This document shows positions 16,358 through 26,519 of a DNA stretch of 64,000 nucleotides, piece by piece (position 1 is the stretch's first letter; every line of letters starts with the position of its first letter). The DNA comes from JACCTI01 sp051005695 (GTDB taxonomy: Bacteria > Verrucomicrobiota > Verrucomicrobiia > Chthoniobacterales > UBA10450): the NCBI GenBank assembly GCA_051005695.1, contig JBPCJC010000063.1:1-64000 (forward strand). Direction: 5' to 3'. A program made the translations under genes and the position numbers. A model generated the notes under the pieces. The model worked only from the letters and a program-made list of their open reading frames with translations. It was not told the origin of the DNA and searched no databases.

Positions 16358-17827
16358 ATGTCGCGCCGGCCTGCTTCGCTCGTGCTCGCGATCGATGTTG
16401 GCAGTTCTTCATTGCGGACCGCGCTCTTTAACGATCGCGGCGTGCGTGTGCAAAGCTCGATCGCCTGCCGAAAATATTCAGTGTGCTACCAGGAAGATGG
16501 CGGCGCGGAGCTGGAAGCGGCGGCGCTTCTGCAGGCCGCGCGCGCGTGCTTGGAAGAAACCCTGCGCTCGCGGCGGAAGTCGCCGCGGTTGCGCAAAATT
16601 CCGGTGGTCGCCGTTGGTGGTTCCGGCTTTTGGCACAGCCTGCTCGGGCTCGATCGCGCGGGCGTTCCAAGCACGCCCGTTTACATGTGGGCGGATTCCC
16701 GGAGCAGCGGCGACGCGGTCAAACTGCGGGCCGAACATTCCGAGCGCCAAATTCAACGGCGCACCGGCTGCATGCTGCACGCGCCTTTTTGGCCGGCGAA
16801 ACTTCGCTGGCTCCGCCGCAGTCGTCCCGCGATCTGGAAACGAACTGCGCAATGGGTCTCGCCGACGCGCTGGATTTTTCGCGAACTTTTCGGCACCGAC
16901 GCGACCAGCCATTCGATGGCCAGCGGAACCGGCCTTTATGATTTGCGGCGCGCGCGCTGGGATCCGCAACTCTGTCGAATCTGCGGGGTGTGTCCGGCAC
17001 AGCTCGGGAAGCTGAACGATACCGAACCGGCCGGTCGTTTTGCGCCTAACGAACTCCGCGATGCGATCATTCTGACGGTGATCGGCGATGGCGCGGCCAG
17101 CAACCTCGGCTCCGGCGCGGATGCTCCCGGACGGATCGCGATCAACGTCGGGACGAGCGCGGCGGCCCGCGAAATCCAGCCGCTCACCGGACGCGGTAGC
17201 CACCAGCCGCCGTTTGGTTTTTTCAAATACGCGGTCGATGAAGCGCGCGCGGTTCTGGGCGGTGCCATCAGCAACGGCGGCAATCTGCATCAGTGGTGTT
17301 TGCGCGAGCTTCAACTGGGAAAAGCGGTCGCGGAGAAAGCCCTCGGCCGCGAGGCGGCGGCGGCGGACACGCTAACCGTGCTGCCGTTTTGGGTCAGCGA
17401 ACGCGCGCCGACCTGGCCGGAAGATTTGCGTGGGACAATCGTCGGCTTGACCGCGGTCACCACTGCGGAGGAAATGATTCGCGCGATTAGCACAAGCACG
17501 TTTTATCGGCTCGCGGAAATCGTCGACGCCCTCCAGCCGGCGAGCGGGCGCGCGAAAGAAATCATTGTCTCCGGCGGCGTGCTGCATTCGCCCGCTTCGC
17601 TCGCGATCCTGGCCGATGCGCTCGGCAGTGATCTGCGGATTTGTCGCGAACTGGAAAGTTCACTGCGCGGCGCGGCGCTTTACGCGCTGGAAAAACTTGG
17701 GCATCGGGTAACGCCGCTGCGTCCGGGCCGACTGGTGAAATCTCGGCCTGCACTGGCCAGGAAACATCTCCGGCGCCGGCGCGCGCAGATCGAACTCGAA
17801 CGCCGGCTGCGCGCGACTACTCGTTAG
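16358..17827 (+). CDS. FGGY-family carbohydrate kinase, gluconokinase-like
   Basis: A 489-residue sugar kinase. The N-terminal phosphate-1 motif is LAIDVGSSSLRTALF; VYMWADSRSS is the substrate region, VIGDGAASNLGSG the middle loop and INVGTSAAAR phosphate-2. LGGAISNGGNLHQW and IVSGGVLHSPASLAILADAL form the adenosine site. It phosphorylates a sugar or sugar acid with ATP; the specific substrate (gluconate-like) is a guess from overall resemblance. It follows mntR by 17 bases. It ends Thr-Thr-Arg-stop in a CTCGTTAG word shared with the stop of the convergent gene. Confidence 0.85.
   Translation: MSRRPASLVLAIDVGSSSLRTALFNDRGVRVQSSIACRKYSVCYQEDGGAELEAAALLQAARACLEETLRSRRKSPRLRKIPVVAVGGSGFWHSLLGLDRAGVPSTPVYMWADSRSSGDAVKLRAEHSERQIQRRTGCMLHAPFWPAKLRWLRRSRPAIWKRTAQWVSPTRWIFRELFGTDATSHSMASGTGLYDLRRARWDPQLCRICGVCPAQLGKLNDTEPAGRFAPNELRDAIILTVIGDGAASNLGSGADAPGRIAINVGTSAAAREIQPLTGRGSHQPPFGFFKYAVDEARAVLGGAISNGGNLHQWCLRELQLGKAVAEKALGREAAAADTLTVLPFWVSERAPTWPEDLRGTIVGLTAVTTAEEMIRAISTSTFYRLAEIVDALQPASGRAKEIIVSGGVLHSPASLAILADALGSDLRICRELESSLRGAALYALEKLGHRVTPLRPGRLVKSRPALARKHLRRRRAQIELERRLRATTR
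17821..17827. other. TCGTTAG word providing overlapping stops for two convergent genes
   Basis: On the plus strand CGT TAG (17822-17827) ends the FGGY kinase. On the minus strand the TAA at 17826-17824 ends the CPXCG gene. The two reading frames thus overlap by 4 bases within one 7-base word. Confidence 0.85.
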
Positions 17828-18006
17828 TCCGTTTCGCGAACTTCCAGGATTTCCCCGGGCTGGCAGACGATCGCGAGATTGATCGGTCGGCAACAGACGC
17901 TGCAATCCTCGACTAACGACTGCTCGGTGGCCGAGGTGTCGACGCTCAACGGAAAGGATTCGCCGCAATGCGGGCAATTAATCTCGGTTTCGACGATTAA
18001 CTCCAT
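17824..18006 (-). CDS. CPXCG-motif cysteine-rich small protein
   Basis: A 60-residue protein with two Cys pairs, INCPHCGESFPL and EDCSVCCRPINL, the hallmark of the Cys_rich_CPXCG family (PF14255), a probable zinc ribbon. It ends GEILEVRETD. Function unknown. It converges on and overlaps the kinase gene by 4 bases; the next gene on the same strand (CNNM/CorC) ends 8 bases upstream, so they are probably one transcript. Confidence 0.9.
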   Translation of the reverse strand: MELIVETEINCPHCGESFPLSVDTSATEQSLVEDCSVCCRPINLAIVCQPGEILEVRETD

Positions 18007-18014
18007 CGCCGGTC

Positions 18015-19424
18015 TCAGGCGGCGGCGTCAGAACGGCGCGCTTCTTCCGCGACCGGTTCGTCGGGCATTTTTTGAAAGTGCAATTGCTCGACTCTACGAC
18101 CATCGGTTTTGGTGATGGTGACCAGGTAATCTTCGATTTTCACCTTTTCGTGGAGCTCCGGGAGATGCCCGAGCAAATGGGTGACGTAACCGCCGATCGT
18201 GCTCACGTCCGCGCTCTCCAGGGTCAGGCCGACCATGTCCTGCAATTCGTAAAGTCCGACGGCGCCTTCGACCGTGAATTCGTTCTCGTTGATCTCGCGA
18301 AATTCTTCCTTCTCGGTGTCGAATTCGTCCTGAATGTCGCCGACGATTTCTTCGAGGACGTTTTCCAGGGTCACCATGCCGACGGTTCCGCCGTATTCAT
18401 CCACCACCACTGCAAGATGGGCGTGTTTGGTTAGAAAAAGATTCAACAATTTTTCCAGCTGCATCATCTCCGGGACGGAGTGGACATCGCGCCGGATGCG
18501 CATCAAATCCGGCTGCGGATCCCGCATCATCGGAACCAGTTCCTTGATGTGAATCAGGCCGACAGTGTTATCGAGATGCCCGCGGCAAAGTGGGAAACGC
18601 GTGTGCCGGGATTCGAGCGCCTTCTTCACGTTCACTTCGAAGCTTTCCTCGAGATCGAGATAAACCACTTCGCCGCGCGGGGTCATGATATCGCGGACGA
18701 CGCGGCGGCGCATGTCGAGCGCATTGACGAGAATGTCCCGGCCTAACGAGGAGACTTCGTCGGTCTTTTCGCTTTGATCGAGAATCAGGCGCAGCTCTTC
18801 TTCGCTGTGCGCCAATTCAGTGCTCGGCACGGGCTTGATCCGGAGCAAACCGCGCAGGAGAAAATTTGACGAGGAATGCAGAATCCAGATGATCGGTTTG
18901 AAGACGACGTAGAAGAGCCCGAGCGGCCGGACCAAACGGAGCGAGACCGGCAACGGATTTGCGATCGCGATGTATTTCGGCGCCAGCTCACCGAAAACGA
19001 TGTGCAGAAAAGTGATTCCGAAAAACGCCAGCACGACCGAGACGGTGGTGACCAGCGTGTGCGCGTGAATGCCGACCAGGCCAAACACTGGCTCGAGCAT
19101 TTGCTCGAGAAATTGTTCGCCGATCCAGCCCAGGCCGAGGCTGGCAAGCGTCACTCCGAGTTGCGTCGCGGAAAGATAAGCGTCCAGATGCCCGCGCACA
19201 TGTTTCGCGAAAACCGCGCGCGTGTTTCCCTCTTCGACCAAGGCTTCGAGCTGGCTGACCCGGACCTTGATGATGGAGAATTCGCAGGCGACGAAAAATC
19301 CATTTAAGAGTACGAGCGCGACGATCGCGGCCAGCTTGTAAAGCAGGATGCCGGGCGAGTCCCAATGTGCGACCGGAGCTTCCGCCAAAAAGGCGAAAGC
19401 CGAATATGAAAACAGAATGCTCAT
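18015..19424 (-). CDS. CNNM/CorC (HlyC-type) membrane transporter
   Basis: A 469-residue protein. Residues 25-210 are the DUF21/CNNM transmembrane domain (FFVACEFSIIKVRVSQLE, SATQLGVTLASLGLGWIGE, FGELAPKYIAIANP). Residues 225-345 hold two CBS domains (IMTPRGEVVYLD, HTRFPLCRGHLDNTVGLIHI, HLAVVVDEYGGTVGMVTLEN). The C-terminus is the CorC_HlyC domain (EFTVEGAVGLYEL, STIGGYVTHLLG). Members export or extrude Mg/Co rather than act as haemolysins. A dispersed word at 18743 encodes Ser-Leu-Gly. Confidence 0.9.
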   Translation of the reverse strand: MSILFSYSAFAFLAEAPVAHWDSPGILLYKLAAIVALVLLNGFFVACEFSIIKVRVSQLEALVEEGNTRAVFAKHVRGHLDAYLSATQLGVTLASLGLGWIGEQFLEQMLEPVFGLVGIHAHTLVTTVSVVLAFFGITFLHIVFGELAPKYIAIANPLPVSLRLVRPLGLFYVVFKPIIWILHSSSNFLLRGLLRIKPVPSTELAHSEEELRLILDQSEKTDEVSSLGRDILVNALDMRRRVVRDIMTPRGEVVYLDLEESFEVNVKKALESRHTRFPLCRGHLDNTVGLIHIKELVPMMRDPQPDLMRIRRDVHSVPEMMQLEKLLNLFLTKHAHLAVVVDEYGGTVGMVTLENVLEEIVGDIQDEFDTEKEEFREINENEFTVEGAVGLYELQDMVGLTLESADVSTIGGYVTHLLGHLPELHEKVKIEDYLVTITKTDGRRVEQLHFQKMPDEPVAEEARRSDAAA

Positions 19425-19469
19425 CGAGCGGATGCGTCCCTCCGCATCCGAAACCAGCGCCTCAAGGCG

Positions 19470-19739
19470 CTACCAACTGGACTTCGTCACGCCCGGGATG
19501 AACCCGGCGGAAGCCAACTCGCGAAAGGTGAGCCGCGAAACTTTGAAACGACGGATGAAAGCGCGCCGGCGGCCGCTCACTTCGCAGCGATTGACCACGC
19601 GCGTCGGGCTGGCGTTGCGCGGAAGCGCCGAGAGGCCTGCGTAATCCTTTTTGGCCTTCAGCTCGGCGCGGAGCGCGGCATATTTCTTGACCGTGTCGCG
19701 TTTGCGGTTGTTGCGGTTAATCCAGGAAGTCTTCGCCAT
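19470..19739 (-). CDS. rpsN: 30S ribosomal protein S14, zinc-independent form
   Basis: An 89-residue protein. MAKTSWINRNNRKRDTVKKY starts it, and LPRNASPTRVVNRCEVSGRR and AFIRRFKVSRLTFRELASAG are the S14 core. It lacks the paired CxxC of zinc-binding S14, so it is the long C- type. It stands alone, not in an S10/spc ribosomal operon. That is common for C- paralogues that replace the zinc form under zinc limitation, though it may be the only copy here. Confidence 0.95.
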   Translation of the reverse strand: MAKTSWINRNNRKRDTVKKYAALRAELKAKKDYAGLSALPRNASPTRVVNRCEVSGRRRAFIRRFKVSRLTFRELASAGFIPGVTKSSW

Positions 19740-19858
19740 AAAGGAACGCGGAAAGTAGCGGGGCGGCCTCGGATTGCAAGGGATTTCTCGGCTCCAAACC
19801 GGGACAACTGGCGGCTCGCTCGCGGCCGGATTGTAGGCGAATTTGCCTGCTCCGTTCC

Positions 19859-20656
19859 ATGTTTCCGCTGCCGACCAAAACTCTTCCCGCCGATGCGGTC
19901 GAACTGAGCGAATTGCTCGGCCAGAGTCTCGATCGGCTTTTCGCCAAACTTTCGAACCCAGTTTCGGTGCGCGCCACCGCTTATCCGCAGATTGATGAGC
20001 TGCGACTGAAACTCGATGGCGCAGAATTGCGACCGCATCCGCCGCGCGCTCCGGTTTTGCACGGTACGCCTTCCCCGGCGTTCGCGGTCGGATTGCTGGA
20101 GATTTCGGGAACGGAAATCGCCGCCGGACCGGCCGCGTTGAATTTGAATCTGAGCGCGACCGACGTGCGACTGGCACAAACACGCAGCGAAAACGACGAA
20201 GTCGTGCTGACTCTGCAAAGTGCGGCCGACGGCCGGGTGGAAATTTCCGCAGCGAAAACAGATCTCGAACAAGCGATCGCCGCCTTCGCGAAAGCCGAGG
20301 CCGGCAAGCATGGCGTGGGCATTGACCAGGTGCATCTGAAGGTAAACCCGCGCGGCGAGCGCGGGCTCGACGCCGAAGTGCAGTTGCGCACGAAAAAGCT
20401 TTTTCTCACGACCACCATTCGCCTCTCCGCCCAGCTCGATCTCACTCCCGACTTGCAGGCTACCCTTTCCGAAGTGCGTTGTTCGGGAGACGGCGCGATG
20501 GGCGCGATGGCCTGTAGTTTCCTGGAACCGCATCTGCAAAAAGTAAACGGCCGCAGCCTTTCTCTGCTCGCTCTTCCGCTCGGCGAAATTCGGCTCCGCG
20601 ATGTCCGGTTGGCGGCTAACGAGAGGTTAACCGTGAGCGCGGAGTTCGGTGCCTGA
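19859..20656 (+). CDS. hypothetical protein, 265 aa
   Basis: It starts MFPLPTKTLPADAVELSELL and has no signal peptide or membrane helix. It is rich in Ala, Leu and Glu with alternating strand-like segments (AAGPAALNLNLSATDVRLAQ, DEVVLTLQSAADGRVEI). A middle segment EQAIAAFAKAEAGKHGVGIDQVHL and a late KLFLTTTIRLSAQLDLTPDLQ suggest a two-part alpha/beta protein. I do not recognise the family. It is divergent from rpsN and followed closely by the transglutaminase-like gene. The coding assignment rests on length, codon usage like its neighbours and the lack of a competing ORF. A dispersed word lies at 20616. Confidence 0.65.
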   Translation: MFPLPTKTLPADAVELSELLGQSLDRLFAKLSNPVSVRATAYPQIDELRLKLDGAELRPHPPRAPVLHGTPSPAFAVGLLEISGTEIAAGPAALNLNLSATDVRLAQTRSENDEVVLTLQSAADGRVEISAAKTDLEQAIAAFAKAEAGKHGVGIDQVHLKVNPRGERGLDAEVQLRTKKLFLTTTIRLSAQLDLTPDLQATLSEVRCSGDGAMGAMACSFLEPHLQKVNGRSLSLLALPLGEIRLRDVRLAANERLTVSAEFGA

Positions 20657-20731
20657 GCTCGAAAACCGGTTTCCAAATTCGCTCGGCGACGTAATGTGTG
20701 CGCCCGCGCAAAGGTCGCGATTGCCCCAACC

Positions 20732-21559
20732 GTGAAAATCAAAATTGGTTTCGACATCGAGTTCGAGCTCGCCGGCCCCACGCCGATGATCCTGATGCTC
20801 TATGTCCATCCTTCGCGACAGAAGGACTTGTTAGGCGAAGAGAAGATCGTGACGGAACCGAAAATGCCGCTGCATGATTTCACCGATCTTTATGGTAACC
20901 GCTGCGCGCGCGTGGTCGCGCCCGCGGGCCTCGTCCGCTTCGCTCTCGAGACCTTCATCCACGACAGCGGCGAGCCTGATGTGCGCGTCCCCGAAGCGAC
21001 CCAGTCAGGCGTCGGAGATTTGCCGGATGAAGTCCTGCCGTTTCTCCTCCCGAGTCGTTACTGCGAAGTCGACAAGCTCTCGGACATCGCCTGGAAACTT
21101 TTCGGCCAGACCGAGCCAGGCTGGGCGCGCGCGCAGGCGATCTGCACTTGGGTGCACAATCACATCACCTTCAATTATCAGCACGCCGATTCCACCAAAT
21201 CGGCCTTCGATTGCTACAACGACGGCCGCGGTGTCTGCCGCGATTTCAGTCATCTCGCGTTGACCTTTTTCCGCTGCATGAACATCCCCGCGCGTTACAC
21301 CACCGGTTACATGGGCGACATCGGCGTGCCCTTGGTTTTGCCGATGGATTTCAGTGGCTGGTTCGAAGGTTACCTCGGCGGCCGTTGGTATACGTTCGAT
21401 GCGCGCCATAACAAACCGCGCATCGGCCGGATCGTCATGGCGGTCGGGCGCGACGCCGCGGATGTTGCCCTAACGACTAATTTCGGACGCGCTCAATTGC
21501 GGAAATTTTTCATCATCAGCGACGAAATCGCCGAGACGTTGACCCCAATCACGGCCTGA
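20732..21559 (+). CDS. transglutaminase-like family protein
   Basis: About 275 residues. The start is taken at GTG 20732, giving the usual KIKIGFDIEFELAGPTPMIL N-terminus of this family; GTG 20696 is possible. The N-terminal beta domain is followed by the protease-like core with the catalytic Cys in GRGVCRDFSHLALTFFRCMN and the Asp in GRWYTFDARHN. The position usually occupied by His before W-x-E reads SGWFEGY, so the triad may be altered, or the His in DARHN may serve. Such proteins are cytoplasmic cysteine hydrolases of uncertain substrate, often next to circularly permuted ATP-grasp genes, which are not seen here. Confidence 0.8.
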   Translation: MKIKIGFDIEFELAGPTPMILMLYVHPSRQKDLLGEEKIVTEPKMPLHDFTDLYGNRCARVVAPAGLVRFALETFIHDSGEPDVRVPEATQSGVGDLPDEVLPFLLPSRYCEVDKLSDIAWKLFGQTEPGWARAQAICTWVHNHITFNYQHADSTKSAFDCYNDGRGVCRDFSHLALTFFRCMNIPARYTTGYMGDIGVPLVLPMDFSGWFEGYLGGRWYTFDARHNKPRIGRIVMAVGRDAADVALTTNFGRAQLRKFFIISDEIAETLTPITA

Positions 21560-21560
21560 G

Positions 21561-24012
21561 TTACTCCTCGCGCAAGGCCACCATCGGGTCGACGCGCGTC
21601 GCGCGGCGCGCGGGAAAAAAGCAGGCCAGGAGAGCGACGAAGGCCAGCGAAACCAGCGCCGTCGCGAGCGCGCTCAGGTCGAGCACGCCGACATCGTAGA
21701 GCAAGCTGGCCAGCGTTCGTCCGGCCGCGAGCGCGCCGAGCATCCCCAGCCCGAGCCCCAGACTAACGAGTGCAATCCCCTGCCCCAGGACGAGGCGGAA
21801 GACGTCTGCCCGGGCCGCACCGAGGGCGAGACGAATTCCAAGCTCTCGCGTCCGCTGGGTTACACTCAGGGCCATGACGCCGTATAAACCGACAGTCGCC
21901 AGGACGAGCGCGAGCCCGGCAAAGGCGCCCGGCAAAGTCATCGTTAGGCGGCGCGCCGCCAGCGTATTCGCAATATTCTTGTCCATCGTCGCCACTTGTC
22001 CGACGGCTTGATCGGGATCAAGCGCCTGCACTTCGCGTTTGATTGCCGGAGCGAGCGCGAGTGGATCGCCTGAGCTCGCGCGCACCAAGAGAGAGACATC
22101 CCGCTGCGGATATTGCGCGGCGCTGAAATACATCTGCGCGAGCTGGAGCTTCTCAATGTTGTCTTCGCCGGGCGCTTCGTTGCGCGTCCGCGAAACTACT
22201 CCGACCACCGTCAGCGGCGGCGGGTGATCGTCCGTGCTTTGGTTATCATCGACCTGCAAGCCCACTGGATCTTTTCCGGGGAAATACCGCTGCGCAAAAG
22301 ATTCATCGATAATAACCGAGCCCGGTTTGCCGGCCGTTTCTCGAAAATCAAATGTGCGCCCGCGCTTCAGCGGCATCCGCAGGATATAAAAATACTCTGG
22401 CGTGATCATGTTCACTTCCGCGGAGGGTTCCGTTCCCGGCCAGCGGCGTGCCGGTGATGTGGAGATTGCTGTCCCATTCGGTTTCGTCGAAGGGAATGTT
22501 CGAGCCGATCGCGACGCTTTCGACCCCGGGCAACGTGTGCACACGCTCGAGCAAACGAGTATAAAACGCGTTGACCTTTTCGTCGGTTTCGTAGCGCGCT
22601 TTCGGGAGCGAAATCGTCACCGTGAGAATCCCTTCGGGATCAAAACCGAGTGGCGCCTGTTGCGCGCGCCAGAAACTTTTCAAAGTTAATCCCGCGCCCG
22701 CCAGCAGGACGACCGCGAGCGCCACCTGGATGATGACCAACACGGAACGCGCACGTTGCCTGCTGGCGCCGCCGCTCCCGCCGCGCGTGCCGGCTTCATG
22801 CAAAACCACGGAGAGTGCAGCCGTCCGCGAAATTTTCCACGCCGGCCATGTGCCCGCGAGAATTCCGGCGCCGAGCGCGACCGCGCCGGTAAAGAGGAGC
22901 GCGGTCAGATCAATCCGCGTTTCCTGGAAGCGGACAATTTTCGCCGGACTGAGCGCGAGGATTCCATCCAAACTCCAGACCGCAAGAATCATTCCGGCAG
23001 CCGCGCCGAAGATTGCCAGGAGCGTGCTCTCGGTTAAAAGCTGACGCGCGAGCTGCCAGCGACCGGCGCCGAGCGCGGCCCGAATCGCCAGCTCCTTGCT
23101 TCGTGCGAGCGCGCGCGCCAGTTGCAGATTGGCGACGTTGGCGCAAGCGATCAGGAGCACGCAACCGACTGCCGCCAGCAGCAGGTGCAAGCTCTGCCGA
23201 TATTGCCCGACCGCGGACTCGAGCAGGAGTTTCATCTCCAGGCGACGGCCGGCGTTCGATTCCGGATATTGTTGCTCGAGCGCGGTCGCGATGGCGTCCA
23301 AATCCGCATTCGCTTTTGCCAAAGTGACACCCGGTTTCAACCGGCCTAACGAGGAAAATCCCGGATGGTTTCCGCGGCTGAGGACTTCCGGCGCTTTGCG
23401 CAAATCCGCCAGCGGAATGAAAATTTGCGACGTTCTCGGAAAGCGCACTTCCTCGGAAAGCACGCCGACGATCTCGCGCGCGACGCCATCGACGGTGATG
23501 CGTTGACCAAGCACTGAAGGCGTTCCGCCGAAACGCGTCCGCCAAAGATTCTCGCCGATCATCGCCACCGGCGCTGCTCCCGGGACGTCGTCCGTTTCGA
23601 TGAAATCGCGCCCCATGATTGGCTTCATTCCGAGGACGCTGAAAAAATTCGCGGTGATTACGGCACCGCCGACGCGCGCCGGTTCGGCCTGACCGCCGGC
23701 GATGGAGAAATTGAAATTGTTGCGCCGGAATAGGGCCAGGTCGGTAAAGCTGTGCTGGCTCGCCCGCCAATCGAGATAGTTCGCGTAACTGACCGAGCCG
23801 CTCGGAAAAGTCGACGAGCGCTCGCGGAGCACGATCAATCGGTCGAACTGCGGATACGGCAACGGTCGCAGAAGAACCGCGTTGACCACGCTGAAGATCG
23901 CGGTGTTCGCGCCAATCCCGAGCGCCAGTGCGACGATGGCGATGATCGTGAACCCTGGCGACTTCGACAGCATACGAAGCGCGTAACGAAGATCGGTCAA
24001 GAGTGTGTTCAT
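21561..24012 (-). pseudogene. ADOP-type FtsX/MacB permease, frameshifted
   Basis: Two frames together reconstruct one ~810-residue permease. 24012-22348 encodes the N-terminal 550 residues: MNTLLTDLRYALRMLSKSPG, first helix, MacB-type periplasmic domain, two helices and ERARSVLVIIQVALAVVLLAGAG. 22544-21561 encodes the rest, from AEVNMITPEYFYILRMPLKRG through SVTQRTRELGIRLALGAARADVF to RRATRVDPMVALREE. The switch is near 22425-22445, in GGGAACGGAACC. The family (acidobacterial duplicated orphan permeases) has two FtsX modules and no attached ATPase. Either a real inactivating indel or a sequence error. Confidence 0.8.
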
Positions 24013-24042
24013 TTCAGGAGTGGTTCAAGATTCATCCGTGCT

Positions 24043-26502
24043 TCACTCCGTGCGCAGGGCGACGATCGGATTCACCCGCGCGGCTCGCCGCGCCGGCAAC
24101 CAGGCGGCGAAAAATGCCACCACCGAAAGCAGGATCACGATGACGACAAAAGTCAGCGGATCCCAAACGCCGACTCCGTAAACCAGCGTGCTCAACAAGC
24201 GTGTGGCCGCGAACGCTCCCGCCAATCCAATAACCAGACTAATCCCGACCAGCGTCATCGCCTGGCCCACGATCAGCCGGAAGATGGAGGACTGCGCGGC
24301 GCCGAGGGCGATCCGGATTCCAATCTCGTTTGTCCGCTGCGAAACCGAGTAGGCCATCACTCCGTAAATTCCAATCGCCGTCAGGAGCAGCGCCGTGCCC
24401 GCGAAGATGGAAAGCAGGAGTGCGTTGAAACGCGGGCGGGCGAGCGAGCGGGTCAGGTATTCGTCGAAAATCCGCACGCGCATCAGAGGAATATTCCGGT
24501 CCACCGCGGCCAGCTGCGCGCGGACGGCGTTCGTGATCGTGGCCGGATTGGAAACGCTAGTGCGAACGACTAACGAGGTGAAATCGAACGGCATTTGCGC
24601 TATCGGCAGATACATTTCCGGGGTGAAGTCCCTGCTGAGCGAGCGGTACTTCACGTTGCCGACGACCCCGATGATGGTCCGCATCGAGGCCTTCTCATCG
24701 CCGATCGCCATCCCCGGCTGGATCCGTTTGCCGACGACGTTCTGTCCGGGAAAAAATTTCTGCGCGAAGCGTTCGTTGACGATTACCACCGGTTGGGTCT
24801 TGAGTTGATCGCTCTCGGTGAAGACCCGCCCTTGCAGGAGCGGAATGCCGAGCGCCTTGAAGCAATCAACTCCGGCGACCCGCGAGGCGGCATCGGCTTG
24901 CTGGCCTTCCGGCAAGGGATGTTCCTCGATATCGAACGTGGTCGCCATGTTACTTCCGGAAAGCGGCAACGGCGTGATCACGCTCGCGGCCTCGACTCCC
25001 GGAAGCGCGCGAATCCGCGCGAGGAGTTGATCGTAAAAGACCACCATCGATTCCGGTTTCGGATAAGAGACTTCCGGCAAGCCAAGCCGCGCCGTGAAAA
25101 GTTTATCGGTCCGCAAACCCGGCTGCACGCGCCCGAGTTTGGAGAAACTTTGGATTAACAAACCGGCGCAAATGAGAAGGACGAGCGCGAGCGAAACTTC
25201 CGCGATCACCAGCCCATTGCGCAGCCGGTGTTTGCGCGCGTCCCCGCCAGCGGTGCCGCGGGCACCGGTTTTCAAGGCGGTATTTAGATCGATGTGCGAG
25301 GCCTGCCAGGCGGGCACGAGGCCGAAGATGATCCCGGTGCCTAACGAGAGCAAAAGAGTGAAGGCGAGGACCGCACCATCCAGTTGGATCGTGTCGGTGC
25401 GCGGAATATTTTGCGGGACGGCGGCGATCAGGGCCGAGGTTCCCCAGCCCGCGATCAACAATCCCAAACCACCGCCGAGCGCGGCCAAGAGGACGCTTTC
25501 GGTGAGCAATTGCCGGATGATGCGCGCGCGACTGGCGCCGAGCGCAGCCCGCAAGGCGATTTCTTTTCCGCGAACTGAAGCGCGCGCGAGCAGCAGGTTG
25601 GCGACGTTGGCGTTGGCAATCAAAAGCACGCAGAGCACCGCGCCGAAGAGGACATACAAACCGGTGCGGATGTCGCCGACGAGATCGTCGCGCAAGGGCA
25701 GAATGGCGACCCCGAAGTTCGTGTTCGTGTCGGGAAATTGTTTTTCCAAACGCGCGGCGATGTTGCGCAGATCCGCGCTCGCCTGCGCCGCGGTCACGCC
25801 CGCTTTCAAGCGCGCGATTCCCTCGAGACTGTGGTTGCCTCGCTGTTGCGTGTTCGGCGTACTGCCGTCGGGACTGGAGGCGTCTTCCGCGGTCGTGACG
25901 TAGAGTTCCGGCGCTTCCGTCTGGATGGGAAACTGGAATCCGGGCGGCAGCACGCCGATGACGAGATACGCGCGGCCATCGAGCAGGAGCGTCTTTCCGA
26001 GAACATTTTTGTCGGCGTTAAAATGACCGCGCCAGAGCGCGTCGCTCAGCACAACTTTATAACCTCCGGGGCCGCCGCCGGCCCCGTCGTCCGCGCGCGC
26101 GAACCCGTGGCCGAGCAATGGTTTCACGCCGAGGACCTCGAAAAATTCCGAGCTCACTTTTTCGCCGCGGACGCTTTCGGTTTCGCGCTCATCGACCAAG
26201 CCGAAGGCGCGATCGCGATAAACCGCCGCACTCGCGAGCGTTTGATTCTGGTCGCGGAAATCGAAGAAGTCCGGGAAGGAGAGCGAAGCCGGCGAAGTAG
26301 TTTGCTCGCGTTTGTCAGACGAACCGAAAGCGATCAACTCGTTAGGCGAAGGAAACGGTAGCGGCTTCAGGAGAACCGCGTTGACCACGCTGAAGATCGC
26401 CGTGTTGGCGCCAATGCCGAGCCCGAGCGTCAGCACCGCCACCAGGGTGAAGGCAGGATTCTTGAAAAGCTGACGGAGCGCGTAACGAAGATCGGCGAGC
26501 AT
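24043..26502 (-). CDS. ADOP-type FtsX/MacB permease
   Basis: An intact 819-residue member. MLADLRYALRQLFKNPAFTL and GIGANTAIFSVVNAVLLKPLP mark the N-terminal cap and first helix. A MacB periplasmic core (~50-270) and FtsX module 1 (RTGLYVLFGAVLCVLLIANANVANLLLARA, KEIALRAALGASRARII) follow. Then comes a second periplasmic domain (~460-690) and FtsX module 2 (SVSQRTNEIGIRIALGAAQSSIF), ending RRAARVNPIVALRTE. Predicted inner membrane; substrate unknown. MacB-type permeases couple cytoplasmic ATP hydrolysis to periplasmic work. It is 30 bases from the frameshifted paralogue and in the same direction. Confidence 0.9.
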   Translation of the reverse strand: MLADLRYALRQLFKNPAFTLVAVLTLGLGIGANTAIFSVVNAVLLKPLPFPSPNELIAFGSSDKREQTTSPASLSFPDFFDFRDQNQTLASAAVYRDRAFGLVDERETESVRGEKVSSEFFEVLGVKPLLGHGFARADDGAGGGPGGYKVVLSDALWRGHFNADKNVLGKTLLLDGRAYLVIGVLPPGFQFPIQTEAPELYVTTAEDASSPDGSTPNTQQRGNHSLEGIARLKAGVTAAQASADLRNIAARLEKQFPDTNTNFGVAILPLRDDLVGDIRTGLYVLFGAVLCVLLIANANVANLLLARASVRGKEIALRAALGASRARIIRQLLTESVLLAALGGGLGLLIAGWGTSALIAAVPQNIPRTDTIQLDGAVLAFTLLLSLGTGIIFGLVPAWQASHIDLNTALKTGARGTAGGDARKHRLRNGLVIAEVSLALVLLICAGLLIQSFSKLGRVQPGLRTDKLFTARLGLPEVSYPKPESMVVFYDQLLARIRALPGVEAASVITPLPLSGSNMATTFDIEEHPLPEGQQADAASRVAGVDCFKALGIPLLQGRVFTESDQLKTQPVVIVNERFAQKFFPGQNVVGKRIQPGMAIGDEKASMRTIIGVVGNVKYRSLSRDFTPEMYLPIAQMPFDFTSLVVRTSVSNPATITNAVRAQLAAVDRNIPLMRVRIFDEYLTRSLARPRFNALLLSIFAGTALLLTAIGIYGVMAYSVSQRTNEIGIRIALGAAQSSIFRLIVGQAMTLVGISLVIGLAGAFAATRLLSTLVYGVGVWDPLTFVVIVILLSVVAFFAAWLPARRAARVNPIVALRTE

Positions 26503-26519
26503 ATTGTGGTGTCGTTAGG

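Noticed and set aside
19470..20183. Extended upstream start for rpsN
   Set aside because: The 237-residue frame adds Arg-rich non-ribosomal sequence; ATG 19739 gives the exact S14 length.
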